A stretch of DNA of 64,000 nt, from positions 17,905,327 to 17,969,326 of the forward strand of contig ML677358.1 in assembly GCA_007922305.1 (NCBI GenBank), read 5' to 3'. Under the pieces are notes generated by a model. The model did no database searches. It saw only the letters and a list, made by a program, of their open reading frames with translations, and had not been told where the DNA came from. The translations under genes and the position numbers were made by a program. The stretch is from Dermatemys mawii (lineage: Eukaryota; Chordata; Testudines; Dermatemydidae). Below, piece after piece: positions 1 to 11,764 of this stretch (its first letter is position 1; every line of letters begins with the position of its first letter).

Positions 1-539
1 AGAGCAGGATGCTCTAAGTCTCAGGATGAATACCTGATTTGTCTGGTTGGTGACAGTTCCGGGAAAAAAATGGTTTCAGATCGAAGCAAATCTGAACATT
101 TGGGGAATTGCCCATTTCAGGTCTGCTCCTGAGCCAGTGTTTGAACCTGAGTCTTTCACATTCCTAGGTGAATGCCCTAAGCATGGGACTGAAGGTTATA
201 ATGGGGAAGGTGGTGACTGTGGTAACAGCTGCAGCACATCCACCTCCACCTTCTCTGTTGGCCATTTTGTGAATGACCAGAGCTCTTGTGTCAAATATGC
301 CAGTAGTAAGCTGTCGGGTCAACTGAAATGTCACTTGTTGAATAAATAAATTGTTGGAAAAATTTGACCCAACTCTAGTTTGCATATGCAAAGCCAACTC
401 TTTTCACGCACGGGATAGGAGTTGTGCATGCAAAGGGGCATTTTGTCTATATAGGGGAGATTTTCAAAAGCCCAGATTGGAGCAGGGCACCTGACTGCTC
501 TTTGTGCCTCTGCAAATCTCCTCTGTAATGGGGCTCTGA
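1..539. other. No recognised feature
   Basis: No repeat, exon or RNA gene is recognised here. The short open frames lack coding character. Confidence 0.4.
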
Positions 540-1690
540 CCAGTTCCCCTGGGATGCCACTTGGAACTGGGGCACCACTGAGCCTGCTTGACCCACCAGC
601 CTAGGGTTCCTTCCACACTGCAGTGCTGTGATAAGTTATCAAACTCTCCAAGCTTACTCTTTCACCAGCATATACACAGACGGGGACACACCCAGCTGCA
701 GCTTCACAGAGGCTGAGATCAGCTCTGCATGGGAAGACTCAGCTAAGGCACCTCCCAGTTGCTAAGGCCCACACCCCCCTCTCGAGTGGAACCCCCAAAT
801 TATACTCTCTTGCACTGCACAGGGAACTGCACAGCATAAGCTCATTAAAGTCGCCCCTCCCTCAATGTAGAGAGAGATATTCAACAGCTTTCTGCCACAA
901 GTTATAATTTCTACACACTGGTTTTAGACAAAACAAAAACAAGTTTATTAACTACAAAAGATAGATTTTAATTGATAGCAAACAGATCAAAACAGATTTC
1001 CTTAGTAAATAAACAAAACTGCAAACTGAGTTTAACACACTACAGAGGTAGGATATGAATTAGCAAATTTTCACCCTGAGTGGTAAACAGGCTGGCAGAT
1101 TCTTAAGGCACAAGTTGCCTTGGCTCTCCCGGGTTTTCATTCACAGGCTAAAAATTCCTCTAGCCTGGGACCATCACTTCCCACAGTTCAGTCCTTGCCC
1201 CTCAGGTGTTTCCAGGTGTGGTGTTGTAGGGAGAGTGAGGTCCCATCATGACATAATTTTCCCCCTTTTACATCTTTTTTCTTCCCACTTGCTGGAAAGC
1301 TCTTTTGCTGTGACCTGAGTCAAACAGTTCCCATTGTGTAGTGCTGTCGCTGAGAGGTTTCTATTGTACACAGTTCCTGGGGTAATCCTTGTGCTTATGT
1401 GCTTTTCCTCAATGAGCCGTTAATATTGTTTGGCCTCTTTACTGTTGTACCTAAAAGGCTGCTTGTGGGTGTTCTCAACATGTTTCAGTAACACATACAT
1501 AGCCAAACTTCATAACTTCACATACGATGATAGCACAGACCATCCAGTGAGATATTAATGTCTATCAGATTGAGACTTTTTGAACGATACCTCACAAGGC
1601 ATACTTTATACAAAACTTATTCTAATTACATGACAATGGTGAATATTGAGGTGCGAGGGTGAAATAGGGGCAATGCATGCATCTCTCACC
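540..1690. repeat. Long interspersed repeat, class unresolved
   Basis: The stretch from the 'gtttattaactacaaaagatag' area (about 940-1060) through 'gatacctcacaaggcatac' (about 1587) resembles, from memory, a long noncoding repeat common in turtle DNA. The order of blocks (tract of 'aacaaaaac', 'tagcaaacagatcaaaacag', a 'caccctgagtgg' block, then a tail ending in 'gatacctcacaag') fits that family. No reading frame of note is present. It could be an LTR or a nonautonomous element; I cannot define its ends. Confidence 0.45.
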
Positions 1691-3609
1691 TCTGCTGAGC
1701 AGACAAACGTGAGATTTTTTGCTCATGGAAGGGTGTACTGACAAATTTTATGGTTGCAGTTTTAGAGGCCCTGTTGCATATTTGGTTCTTTCTGTGTGTT
1801 GCTGTGATATGAGCTAATATGCTTAGATAATGCTGATAATGGTAGTGATCTTCCCATTATATGTGGTCCCTTTAGATTATGCTAGTGATATTTATGACAG
1901 ATTAGTAAACCCTTTCAAGTTCTGTTTGCAAAGGGATTTGCAAATTTGTGCATGTGATTGGTATAGTTGGCATGGACTGGTAGATCCTAGGCCTGAAGAG
2001 GACAAACCCAGTTTTCTCATGGCTCAGATTGGCACTGCTTGGTTTGGATCTGACAAGTTCGTGTTTGTTCACACACAGGTTAGCCTTGTTTGTTCACTTC
2101 ACCCCAAGCAGGATCTCACTGCTGTCCAGATGCAATTCCAGCTCTCTCTTCCTAGGGAAACAGTCTGCAGAAGTTGGATCAGGACTGTTATGTGAACCAA
2201 AATATAAAAGAGTAATAGTGATCCAGTTCCCACTCTCTTGGTGGGGAATGACAGGAGCGAGTACAGGCTTCTGGCAGGGAGACATAGAGATGAGATCTCA
2301 CTTCTGCTGCATAAAAAAGAGAACTCTGATCTCGGGGAAGTTTCAGAAGCTGGGATACAGTTATGAAAACCAGATGTAAAGCAGCCCCTGAGTGGGGGAC
2401 TTACAGAAGCTAATAATGTGCCAGGCCATAGTCTGAATAAGACAAGCCAATAAAGGGGCATCTAGTCTCGTTTAGTGACTTTTCTGTTTGCATCAGAGAA
2501 CTCAGGTAACACACAGCCTCTCGCCCCGAGAAAGCAAGTGGCAGTAGCTCCTGCTGAGCTGGGCTGGCCCTCCCAGTCACAAGGGCTCAAGCAGTGTGAG
2601 GCTCCAGAGATACACCACGTGATTTTCCCACCTGACTTCTTGTGACAAACAAGGCTCAGGCTCGAAATAATGGGGAAATGACAGCTTGAGGCCTTCCAGA
2701 TGGAAGAAAAAAGCCCTGTGGACACCAGGGAAAATGGACAGCTGTCCCAGAGACCCACTGTTCACCCCCAAGGAGGCTGATTTGGGGTGCTGCGTTGTAG
2801 TCAGAGTCAAAGCATTTGCGCTGCTCGCGTCCCCCTTCTTGATTCTCTAACTAATACCAGTGGCAGCGTCACAGAGTAGCTGCGGCACTGTGAACCAGAA
2901 GCAGGGCCGGCTGCCTGGTGCTTGGAGGAAGGAGCAGTGACAGGGAGCTTGCATGGAACAAACACTATTGTAACATGGAAGCAGAGGGAAAGCTCAGGCC
3001 CTCCACATCTCTTGACTGGTTTTCTTGCCCCGTTTGGTGACAATACACATCTTAGACAAGGATTTAATTAAGATTTTAATAAGCCAGTTGCTGCATGCTG
3101 CATTAAGAACCTATTTTGATTATTTCCACATATTTTGTTCAAAAAATTGGTTATGTTGCTATTAAATTAGCATATAATATCTTCTCATCTGATGTAATGG
3201 GGTTGTTACTGTGTGTGAATAAAATAGTGACTGCTGAATGAAATCCTGCTCTCTGAGTCATAGCAATTATTTCAGCAGGGCAGGTGTATTTTTGACACAT
3301 ACCGAGCAGGTCATGGTGAGAGATCAGGCCACATTGTGAACTCTGGACTTTGGAATTCGTACTGGCTCCCAGCTATCCCAGGACTCAGTTGTCTTTGGTT
3401 TTTGTGGCCCTCTTTGGCCCACCAAAGAGACAGGCGTGAGCTGGGGTCTGGTTTGGGCCTGTCTCTATTTTTAATATTAACTTTATATTTGCTTAACATG
3501 CAGGGCCAGATGCCAGGGTGCTGCTAACCTGAAAAGATTGCAGATCTTACCACTCCCCTGTGCATTACTCTGGTCCTATTGCTGCTCTGGGCAGACCAGT
3601 CCCCTTGTG
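1691..3609. other. No recognised feature
   Basis: About 1.9 kb without a recognised repeat. Overlapping open frames of about 120 codons at 1830-2461 occur in three frames on both strands, which argues against coding. AT-rich sequence at 3060-3200 has no clear structure. Confidence 0.35.
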
Positions 3610-3732
3610 CTGTGAGACCAGATGTCTCGATTTTATAGGGACAGTCCCAATTTTTGGGTCGTTTTCTTATATAGGCTCCTATTACCCCCCATCCTCTGTC
3701 CCGGTTTTTCACACTTGCTGTCTGGTCACCTA
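3610..3732 (-). mobile_element. hAT-like palindromic MITE, family 'TAGGGTGACC', copy 1
   Basis: A 123 bp copy in the opposite orientation to the three other copies in this window. The core 'ttttatagggacagtccc' and the right terminus 'tctggtcacc' match the family; the left terminus is degraded ('ctgtgagacca' for TAGGGTGACCA). No target duplication is visible, so it is probably the oldest or most eroded of the four. Confidence 0.8.
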
Positions 3733-5154
3733 GGAGCAACCTGAGGTGTTGTCTGACTTACGCTGGCTGTGATAGTCATACAGACAAGTATCAGCTTAAT
3801 GCAGGGACATCCCCACTATACCTCTTTTCTGTGGCCGTAACTCCTATTCCGTATGTTAGCAGTGGGAAGGGAGATATGAGCTCTGCATGGTCATCTGAAG
3901 GATCAGCCTTACATTGCAATCTGCTCTGAGGCTATTAAATTGGTCTGGGGCCAGATTGCCCTGCTGGAATGGAGCAAAACAGATTCACGTGCACCACAGC
4001 GGGGGTAGGGGTGTTGTTCTGCCCAGCGAATCCTGGTCACCAGAAGGGTCTTTGGTTCATAGGCAGCTGGTATAAAGTGGCTGGGGACTGGTCTGGAACT
4101 AGGACCGGCCCAGGATCGGGAGAATACAAAGATAGCTTGAAGCCACTTTTGCACCATCCTCCCTGAGCTGTGTCGATTGCAGCTTAGCCACAGTGGAAGA
4201 AATGGACCACTGAATCTTAGGATTTGATGCAGTCCAGCTGTATGGTAGCTGTGAAAAAAGCTGTGGGTGGGTGTGGGTCCTGGTTTCCATTATGTAGTAG
4301 GAAAAGCCATATCAACTACACTGACCAGGCATTCTGGAGATGGCCAGTTGTCCTTTTGCTCACCTGCTGTTGACGATGCCTCGTAATTCTTAACAGTGCC
4401 TGCACTGGAATAGTGTTGGCATGGGGCTGCCCCTCTCCGTTCCTGGTCCAGTTTTTAAGCAGCCAGAGCAATTGTTAAATCCCAAAGAGCTAACACAGCA
4501 TCACATTGAGAAGAGTTGTCTTATCTTCCATCTACTGAGGATTTCTAGCGCAGTGAGCAGTGCATTGTCTTTGAATTAGGAACGTATCATACTGAAGATG
4601 TGTGTTTGAGCATGTGTCACGTGTGAATGCCATCTTATTGTGTGGGGAGGGCTAGGGAGGAGAGACTTACGCATATGTCATGTGTGGCTAAAATTCATGC
4701 GTTCACATAGGCGTCCTGTAGTCATGTTCAGCGGGGGTGGGAAGGGAGAAATTTACCAAGATTGGGCAAGTTTGTTTTTTATGCAGCTCAGCTTCCATCC
4801 TCTATTCCCCCATTCTGTGTTCTGTAGTAGAATATACAACCTGGAATATCTTCCTGGATAAGAAGCTCTCCCAAGGCCCACAGCTGGCTTGGCAATGTAT
4901 CTTGTGGACTGACTTTGAGAACATTTGATTTGTAGCATCCTTTCTAGAGGTTTGATTTCTTATCCATTTCCAACTTGACAGCTGACTAGGCTTTGCATGT
5001 TTACACTCTGCCTCTTTTCTGCCTCATAAAATCCCATTATCTGAGCCAGGTGTGCTTACGTGAATGAGTGCTGGCCTACACAAAGCTTCCCAAACAGCTC
5101 TAGTTTGAAAACACTTATGAAATGATCAGTGGCTAAGTCAGTATCATTAGCATT
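3733..5154. other. No recognised feature
   Basis: About 1.4 kb of apparently unique sequence. Open frames on both strands overlap and show no domain. Confidence 0.35.
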
Positions 5155-5322
5155 GCACCGCTTCCCATAGCTTCCCACATCCCCCACTGGACCAGAGCAG
5201 CAAACTGCGGCCATTGGGAGCCATGATCAGCTGAACCTGCAGACGTGGCAGGTAAACAAACTAGCCGGGCCCGCCAAGGGTGCTTAACCTGGGGGGCCGC
5301 ATGCCAAGGTTGCCGATTCCTG
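5155..5322 (+). mobile_element. Partial hAT-like element ending GTTGCCGAYYCCTG
   Basis: The right part ('gcaggtaaacaaact', then 'atgccaaggttgccgattcctg') matches a palindromic hAT-like element known to me from turtles whose termini are CAGGGGTCGGCAAC / GTTGCCGACCCCTG. Only one terminus is present, so this is a half copy. The middle ('cggccattgggagcc') also fits. Confidence 0.6.
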
Positions 5323-5339
5323 TATTAGAACCTCGAGGC

Positions 5340-5562
5340 TCCCCGGTGCAAGCCACTGTTTAAACACATAGTAAGAAACAGTCCTTGCCCTGAAGAGCTA
5401 CAATCTGACTAGATAAAACAGAGATGGGAAGCAGAAGCATAGAGAGATCAAGTGACTTGCCTGAGGCCACAAAGCAGGTTAGTGGCAAAGCTGGGATTAG
5501 AATCCAAGTCTCCTGGCTCCCACTTCCGTGTTCTATCCATTGATCATACTGCCCTTCCTCTG
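5340..5562 (-). mobile_element. MIR-like SINE
   Basis: Reads as the reverse complement of a MIR-like SINE: 'agtccttgccctgaagagct', then 'caagtgacttgcctgaggccac', then 'gctgggattagaatccaagtctcctg', ending in a tRNA-like head region 'tgttctatccattgatca'. Many substitutions show it is old. Confidence 0.65.
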
Positions 5563-6254
5563 CTTTGACTGCTACAACCTATAATCAGTTATGACTATTA
5601 CTGTTTATACCCCATTGAAAAGTGGGTTTCTGGCTTTCACTCATGCTGCTCTGTCCTCCTGGGAAGGAAAGTGGAACTGCTATCATTTACAAAGATCTCA
5701 TTCCTCTGATAAGGCACTGGACACACAGACATTTAAGTTAGCTAACTATAGCAAAGCAGTTGATCAGCATGTCACCCATTAGTGCTGTAGGTGGAACTGC
5801 ACTTGATAGAAATTACACTAAATGGATATAGCAGACCTGGGGATAATTGACCAAGCTAGTCTTAAATGTGTTTGTGGAAAGAAAAAGCCACAAAACAACA
5901 GGCATCTTCCTCATTAGCCTCTCTGCAGAAGTAAGCAGCAGGAGGGGGTGCTGTGGGTCAAACCCTCAGGTGGTGTGAATGGGCATTGCCCCTTCTTCTT
6001 CAATGGAGTGATGCTGATCTACCCTAAAGGGCACTCTGTATAATACAGGCTGGACCTGGCATGTGTGGTGGTGTTTGCAAACAGAACTGTACGTCTCTAG
6101 TTATATAAACAGACTCTCAGGGTGATTTTTTAAAAAATGAAAAGTCCAACGCTTATGGAGTGGTGAGGAAAAGACTCAGAGTGTTGGAATCAAGAGGTTT
6201 ATTGTCATTAGCCTTTTTTCTCGGGTCTGCTGGCATTATGGACAACTATAATAA
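5563..6254. other. No recognised feature
   Basis: About 0.7 kb with no recognised repeat or exon. Confidence 0.35.
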
Positions 6255-6455
6255 AACCTGGCTCCAATATAGCGCTTCCATCTTTAGATCTCAATGCAAG
6301 TTACAAAGGAAACCAGTATTGTTATTTCCATTTTACTGATGGGGAAACTGAGGCACAAGATGGTGAAGTGACTTACCCAAGGTCACTCAGCAGGCCAGTG
6401 GCAGAGATGAGACTGAATCCAAATCTTTTGAGTCCCAGCTCAATGCCCAAAAAGT
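6255..6455 (-). mobile_element. MIR-like SINE
   Basis: Contains 'gatctcaatgcaagttacaaagg', 'gatggggaaactgaggcac' and 'cccaaggtcactcagcaggcc' in order, the reverse complement of the SINE's tRNA-derived head and core. Confidence 0.75.
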
Positions 6456-7019
6456 CTCTGCTAATAGAAGTAGTTGCATCTCCATGAAATAAGCAATGGG
6501 ATGATATGCAATGGAGTTATGTCAGTGGTTAATTTAGCCCATATACTATCCACTCAGTGCGAAGTGAGGGGATTGTTTCCCAGAAAGAAATTTCTTTAGT
6601 GCTAGCACAGCTGCAAAATAGACTTGTCTTTTGAGTCTTTGCTTACACAAGTACGAGGCCTTTCACAAAAGAGCCTTGCACCATTTATAGCTTTGCATTT
6701 TGCTCTGTTATCTGCATTCAGCACTGATTCCCTTTATTTCAAAGGGGATAGCGACAAGATTTGTGAACTATTTCCAGCCACTGTCTATATGAGTCCAAAC
6801 ACGAGAGTTCTTTCCTTGTCACCATTGGGGATTGTAACCTCCATGTAATGTTTCTGGTCTCTGACCCTACCTCCACTGAAGTCCATTATAAACATTTCTT
6901 TATACCATAGCATTCATCTTTCTCTGACAGGTATATTTCACAAGTCTTGCAAAGAGCGTTGTTAAAGGGAAGATTGTATTGCAATAAATTGATGCAATGA
7001 TTTAAGGTCTCGGGTCAGG
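6456..7019. other. No recognised feature
   Basis: About 560 bp with no recognised repeat or exon. Confidence 0.35.
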
Positions 7020-7312
7020 AAAGCACATTTATTCAGGACAGCATTTAAGCATGTGCTTAAGACCCACTGAAGTTAAGTTTTCATGTATAAAACAACTATG
7101 TTTCTAGCCCTTATGATTGCAGAGAAAAAACAAAACACAACCTAAAATGTTTTATTTTTAATCCAATGATTTTTAAGCCAAGTTCATGATTTTTGAATGT
7201 TCCATTGAATTCACTGGGACTTAAGCACATGGGTTAAGTGAAGCATGTGGTTAAATGCTGAGTGTGGGATAGACTTAAGCATATACTTAAGGGCTTTCCT
7301 AAACTGGGACCT
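7020..7312. repeat. Fragments of the 'TAAGCACATGCTTAA' palindromic repeat
   Basis: Two fragments, about 7020-7080 ('catttaagcatgtgcttaag') and 7205-7312 ('acttaagcacatgggttaag', 'taagggctttcctaaactgg'), belong to a dispersed palindromic family seen again at 8795, 29029, 29629, 41186 and 62912. The AT-rich 120 bp between them has no assigned origin. Confidence 0.5.
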
Positions 7313-7424
7313 AATTGAGTTAACGATGATTGTTTTCTATGTAGTGGCAATCCCTTCTTACAGTTATTGACAGCTAGCTCTTGCTAATGCACTGAATCCC
7401 TAGGAAAGAAAACAAACGTTGCGA

Positions 7425-8503
7425 CACAGGCACAGATAAAAATCAAGTCGTTTATTTTAAAGAGAAGTCGGATTTTCGTCTTTTTCAATAAAAGAGGAAA
7501 CTTGATTAAATTCTCTACACTTGTAAGCACTGTGCTTTCAAATCAGACCTGACACTAAATAGGTTAGTGGGAGGGGAGCTTTAACAAATTTCCTGTAACA
7601 GAACTTGATGTGATCCTCTGACCTGAATATTCAGTCTTAATCTGCTTTATAGAACATACCCGATCCTCAAATAAATGTAAAATCCATGAAAAAGCTTAGC
7701 TGTTAATTTAAAACAACAATGCAACAACAAAACAAAGCAACTCTCTAAGAAACGTAAAACCACAACCTAAGTAAACAGGGAGTCAGCCAGTTACAGTAAT
7801 ATATTGTTTTTCAAAGGAAGAAAAGTTGTTATTGAAAGTGTTAAAGAAGCAAACCTGGGACTAAGCCCAAAGCTACTGAAAGGGGCTTTTCATGATACAT
7901 CCCCCTGAAAAATGACAACCATCCCGTAAGTCATCAGATACGGTATTGCAAAGGCATTTAGATGTGAGGTCCTGTCAAGCAATGCAAAAGCCCAATGATG
8001 TATGGCCCAAAGGAGTTTATCTTGCTCTGGGAAAAAAAGAGCTTGGAACTGACACTTTATATTTTGAAGCCAATAAAAACATCTTAAAATAACGCCCCCT
8101 CTCTCCCTCCAAGAGCAGATGACAGTGAGAGAGAGAGAGAGCAGGGGTGGGAGAGCAGCGATCACAAATGATTCAGTTTCTGGGTCTGAGAACTTTGTTG
8201 TGGGCAGTGCAACATGAGTGATTTAGAATTAACTCTAACATGAAGAATAAAATGCAATGCTTTCATAACTTCGCTACAAAAATAACCACATTCGCAGTGT
8301 GTGCAAAACTGGAAACAAATGTCCCAAGGAAAACAAGAGTTTTTTGCAGCTCTACCCGTGTTCTAGAGAAAGGAATATACTGGAATTCAGTCATTACCAC
8401 AAATGATGAGCCAATATCATTTGTCATGGGAAATTCATCTGGGTAAAACAGAATTGCTCCATTACTCCTCCATGACTCTAACAAATAATTGCACTGAAAT
8501 ATT
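7425..8503 (-). other. Candidate 3' untranslated region
   Basis: About 1.1 kb free of recognised repeats, directly downstream (minus strand) of a candidate terminal exon at 8504-8582. On the minus strand it runs into AATAAA at 7451-7456. The stretch includes a short GA run at 8126-8142. That it is a transcribed UTR is an inference from this arrangement only. Confidence 0.22.
7451..7456 (-). promoter_or_regulatory. Candidate polyadenylation signal
   Basis: AATAAA on the minus strand (tttatt on plus). It would end a minus-strand transcript near 7425-7435. The hexamer is common by chance, so it matters only with the candidate exon upstream. Confidence 0.2.
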
Positions 8504-8582
8504 TTAAATTAAAAACAGTTCAGTCTGTTTTTTCTCTTTGGCAGCTAACTTTTGTCGTCTTCTGTTTCTGGACCTCAAGGAC
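8504..8582 (-). CDS. Candidate 3'-terminal coding exon, unidentified
   Basis: On the minus strand a pyrimidine-rich tract (gttttttcactttcag) ends in AG at 8583-8584. The following frame, entered after one base, reads 25 residues to a TAA at 8504-8506 and includes the basic run RNRRRQKLAAKEKK. A basic C-terminus like this occurs in some secreted and nuclear proteins, but I recognise no family. The plus strand also has an acceptor-like tract here (tttttctctttggcag, ending 8544), so the direction is not certain. No upstream exon was identified. It may be a chance match. Confidence 0.18.
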
Positions 8583-8585
8583 CTG

Positions 8586-9836
8586 AAAGTGAAAAAACAT
8601 ACATTTAAATATATACTTTTGGCATAATTGAGCCAGGGTTTGAGAAAAGACTCTCGTGTCCTGGGGAGGGGGGTGGGGTCATCTCAGTGTTCTTGGTTAA
8701 TGGGCATATAAAAACATATGATGGTGCTAGTGACAGCAAAACTGAGCCCAACGGAGTTTTGTTTAAGTGAGGTATAATTTGCCAATTTATTAGGTACTAA
8801 TTGTGAGCACATGACTAGACCCACTAAAGTCAACCAGACTACTGAAAGCTAAGTGTATGCTTAAGCACCTTGCAGAATCAGGGCCTGATCTAGATAGATT
8901 AAAAGTTGAGAGGTTAGATGGTCCATAACGCTGTGCTGTATAATGCCTCAGAAAATAACAGTGAGGATTCTATATTGGCTCATGAGAAAATAAAAATGAA
9001 GTTTCTCTAGGAAAGTCTTACACAAATTGTAATTGTGCTGCCACTCTGCACGATCTTATTATGAGTCTCCTGATATTGGACAGTTTTCTTAAAGCCCCAG
9101 CTCTTGGAGTCATGGGATTATATGAAATTTTCAGTTTTCACTAAAGAAAATAAGCTTCTAGGTCTAAGGATTGCACACGAAAAGGAATCTCCAATTTTTT
9201 TTAAAGTCTCATCATTTTAAAACCAATCTTATGATGTTTGGGGGCCTGATTTCTGAATTTTTTCAAATGGCAATGCTGTAGAAATGAAATGGAAGGGCAT
9301 GACTCAGGAGAACAGCATATTGCAGCTTAAAATTCTTGTCTGTTATTCATGGTTCCTTATCTCCTGGCTCCTGACTTGGTTAGCTATGCCTGATAAAGCC
9401 TTCCAGGGACAGACTGAGTTCTCCACAGTGGTATCCTCTCCAGGCTTCACCATAATTACTAATATGTCCTGTTACAAAGCATCATAAATGTGTTAAGTGT
9501 TGTACAGAATGTAACTGTGTAAAGCAATTAGTGGTGTCCTGGCCCACATGTGTTTACAATATAAAAGGCACAAGTTGATACAAACCATAGCTACTTCACA
9601 ATAGAGCAAACACAATGCTATACAGAAAAGGGAAGACTGAAAGCAGATATTCAAGATAATGAATGCATCCTTGTGACCTATATTTAAAAAAACAGGCCAT
9701 TGGATGATGTAAGAATACAGGTCATAAAAATGTTTTCATACCAGGGATTGATCAATTGATCTATCTAATTACTTTAATCTTTAAATGAAAGGTGCTAGGC
9801 AATGTTGTCAGTCATTATTTTGGTTCATATTGTACA
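8586..9836. other. Mostly unrecognised sequence
   Basis: Contains one short fragment of the 'AAGCACATGCTTAAG' palindromic repeat at about 8795-8885 ('aagtgtatgcttaagcacctt', 'gaatcagggcctgat'). Nothing else recognised. Confidence 0.35.
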
Positions 9837-9840
9837 TTTT

Positions 9841-9919
<79 letters not shown>

Positions 9920-9929
9920 NNNNNNNNNN

Positions 9930-9976
<47 letters not shown>
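9837..9976 (+). repeat. (TTTC)n microsatellite with sequence gap
   Basis: About 130 bases of uninterrupted TTTC/TTCT repeat broken by ten N at 9920-9929. The open frames translating as FLSF repeats are artefacts. The true length is unknown because of the gap. Confidence 0.98.
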
Positions 9977-10379
9977 CCAGTTGCACTATAAGAACTCCAG
10001 TTAAATGCAGCCCTTAGAAACAATAAGATAAACCGCCTCTGTCATTTACTTCCATAGTAGGAAGTCTTAACAATGGCTTTATGATCATTCATCCACAGAG
10101 CCATTGCAAGATTCGGTGATTTAAAGCCTGTGAAACCTAATTTTAATTCACGAGCTGGAATTTCCATAACACAACCCTTGTGGAGTTTGAAATCTGGCTT
10201 CTCTTTTACCCAGCCTCATGGACATGCAATCAACTTATTGACCATGTCTGGAAGATTTTGATGACATCATAAAGAGCAAGCACAATGATCTCTCCCTGAT
10301 GGACAAACTCTTCAAAGGGGATTGACAGCAAGTGAGCTTTACAAGATGGTCCTAAGCACATAGCTACTGTTTAAAGGTC
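9977..10379. other. No recognised feature
   Basis: About 400 bp without a recognised repeat or exon. Confidence 0.35.
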
Positions 10380-10735
10380 ACTGCTACATTTCTGCAAAAT
10401 TCACTGTTTTTGTAACACAGATTTTCACTTTACATTTTTTTCCCTTTAATTCAATATGGTTTTGCAACTCTCAAATTTTGCTTTATTTGGAATTTTAACA
10501 AAATGGCTGTTTTTTCCCTTGGATAAAAAACATACAAAGCTGCAATATTCCACCTATTTTTCATACAAAAGACAGCTTTGCATGGAAAATGGACTCAATT
10601 TTGAATGAAAAATGAACTACTTTAGTTCAAATGTCAATGAAAATCACTCTATTACCAATTTGTAACGTGAAAAATCTTGTTTTTCCATAATTTTGTATTT
10701 CATTACAAATATTTTCAGGCACCTCATTGTTTTTT
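10380..10735. repeat. AT-rich palindromic repeat fragment ('GAAAATTTT' family)
   Basis: Dense in 'gaaaatcac', 'gtgaaaaatcttg' and 'catggaaaatgg' blocks that resemble the AT-rich dispersed element with termini near 'agctggt(t/c)gaaaat'. Other copies are at 14945, 44970, 48392 and 54130. Ends are approximate. Confidence 0.4.
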
Positions 10736-10746
10736 TGGTTAAGCAG

Positions 10747-10913
10747 ATAAGAATGGCCATGCTAGGTCTGACAAGTGGTTCATGTAGCCCAGTATCCTCT
10801 CTTCCAACAGTGACTAATGCTAGATGCTTCAGAAATTAACCAAACAGGGCCATCGTTGGATGATCTGGTCCCCAGTCATTAATTATGTCCCAGCTTGTGA
10901 CAGTCAGAGATTT
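10747..10913 (-). mobile_element. CR1 LINE (type A), 3' part of an interrupted element
   Basis: Starts 'ataagaatggccatgctagg' and continues with 'gtagcccagtatcctctctt', which is the reverse complement of a CR1 3' end. The same element resumes at 11765 beyond a second CR1. About 100 bases expected between the two parts are missing. Confidence 0.8.
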
Positions 10914-11764
10914 AGAATCACAGAGTCATAGATTAGAGTTGGAAAGGACCTCAGGAGGTCATCTAGTCCAACATCCTGCTCAAAGCAGGACCAACCCCAA
11001 CTAAATCGTCCCAGCCAGGGCTTTGTCAAGCTAGGCCTTAAAAACCTCTAAGGAAGGAGATTCCACCATGTCCTTACGTAACCCATTTCAGTGCTTCACC
11101 AACCTCCTAGTGAAATAGTTTTTTCTAACATACAGCCTAGACCTCCCCACACTGCAACTTGAGACCATTGCTTCTTGTTCATCATCTGCCACCACTGAGA
11201 ACAGCCTCAGCCTCTCCTCGTAAGCCATATGCGCTAGCCCTCTAATCATTTTTGTTGCCATCTGCTAGACTCTCTCCAATTTGTTCACATCTTTCCTGTA
11301 GTGGGGGGCCCAAAATTGGCCACAGTACTCCAGATGTGGCCTCTCCAGTGTTGAATAGAGGGGAATAATCACTTCCCTCAATCTGCTGGCAGTGCTCCTA
11401 CTAATGCTGCCCAATATGCCGTTAGCCTTCTTGGCAACAACGGCACACTGTTGACTCATATCCAGCTTCTTGTCCACTGTAATCCCCAGGTCCTTTTCTG
11501 CAGGATTGCCACTTAATCAGTTGGTCCCCAGCCTGTCCTAAAACTGCACTTGTCCTTGTTGAGTCTCATCAGATTTCTTTTGGCCCAATCCTCCAGTTTG
11601 TTTTAGTCACTCTGGACCCTGTCCCTACCAACCGGCATAACTACCTCTCCCCCCGGTCTTAGTGTCATCTGCAAACTTGCTTAGGGTGCAAACTGCAAAC
11701 AGCTTAGTGTCATCTGCAAACTTGCTTAGGGTGTGATCCATCCCATCATCCAGATCATTAATGA
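10914..11764 (-). mobile_element. CR1 LINE (type B) inserted into another CR1
   Basis: The plus strand starts 'agaatcacagagtcatag' and 'ggacctcaggaggtcatc', the reverse complement of a CR1 3' end, and continues through the C-terminal end of the reverse transcriptase frame at 11265-11477 (residues such as [19 protein letters not shown]). It is 5' truncated near 11764 and has many stops. A 31 bp segment is tandemly duplicated at 11658-11733. Confidence 0.88.

Noticed and set aside
1830..2461. Cluster of overlapping frames suggesting an exon
   Set aside because: Frames overlap in several registers and on both strands with no splice sites that fit, the pattern of chance openness.
9785..10023. 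Repeated FLSF/KERK frames in four registers
   Set aside because: Direct translation of the TTTC microsatellite; no biological protein.
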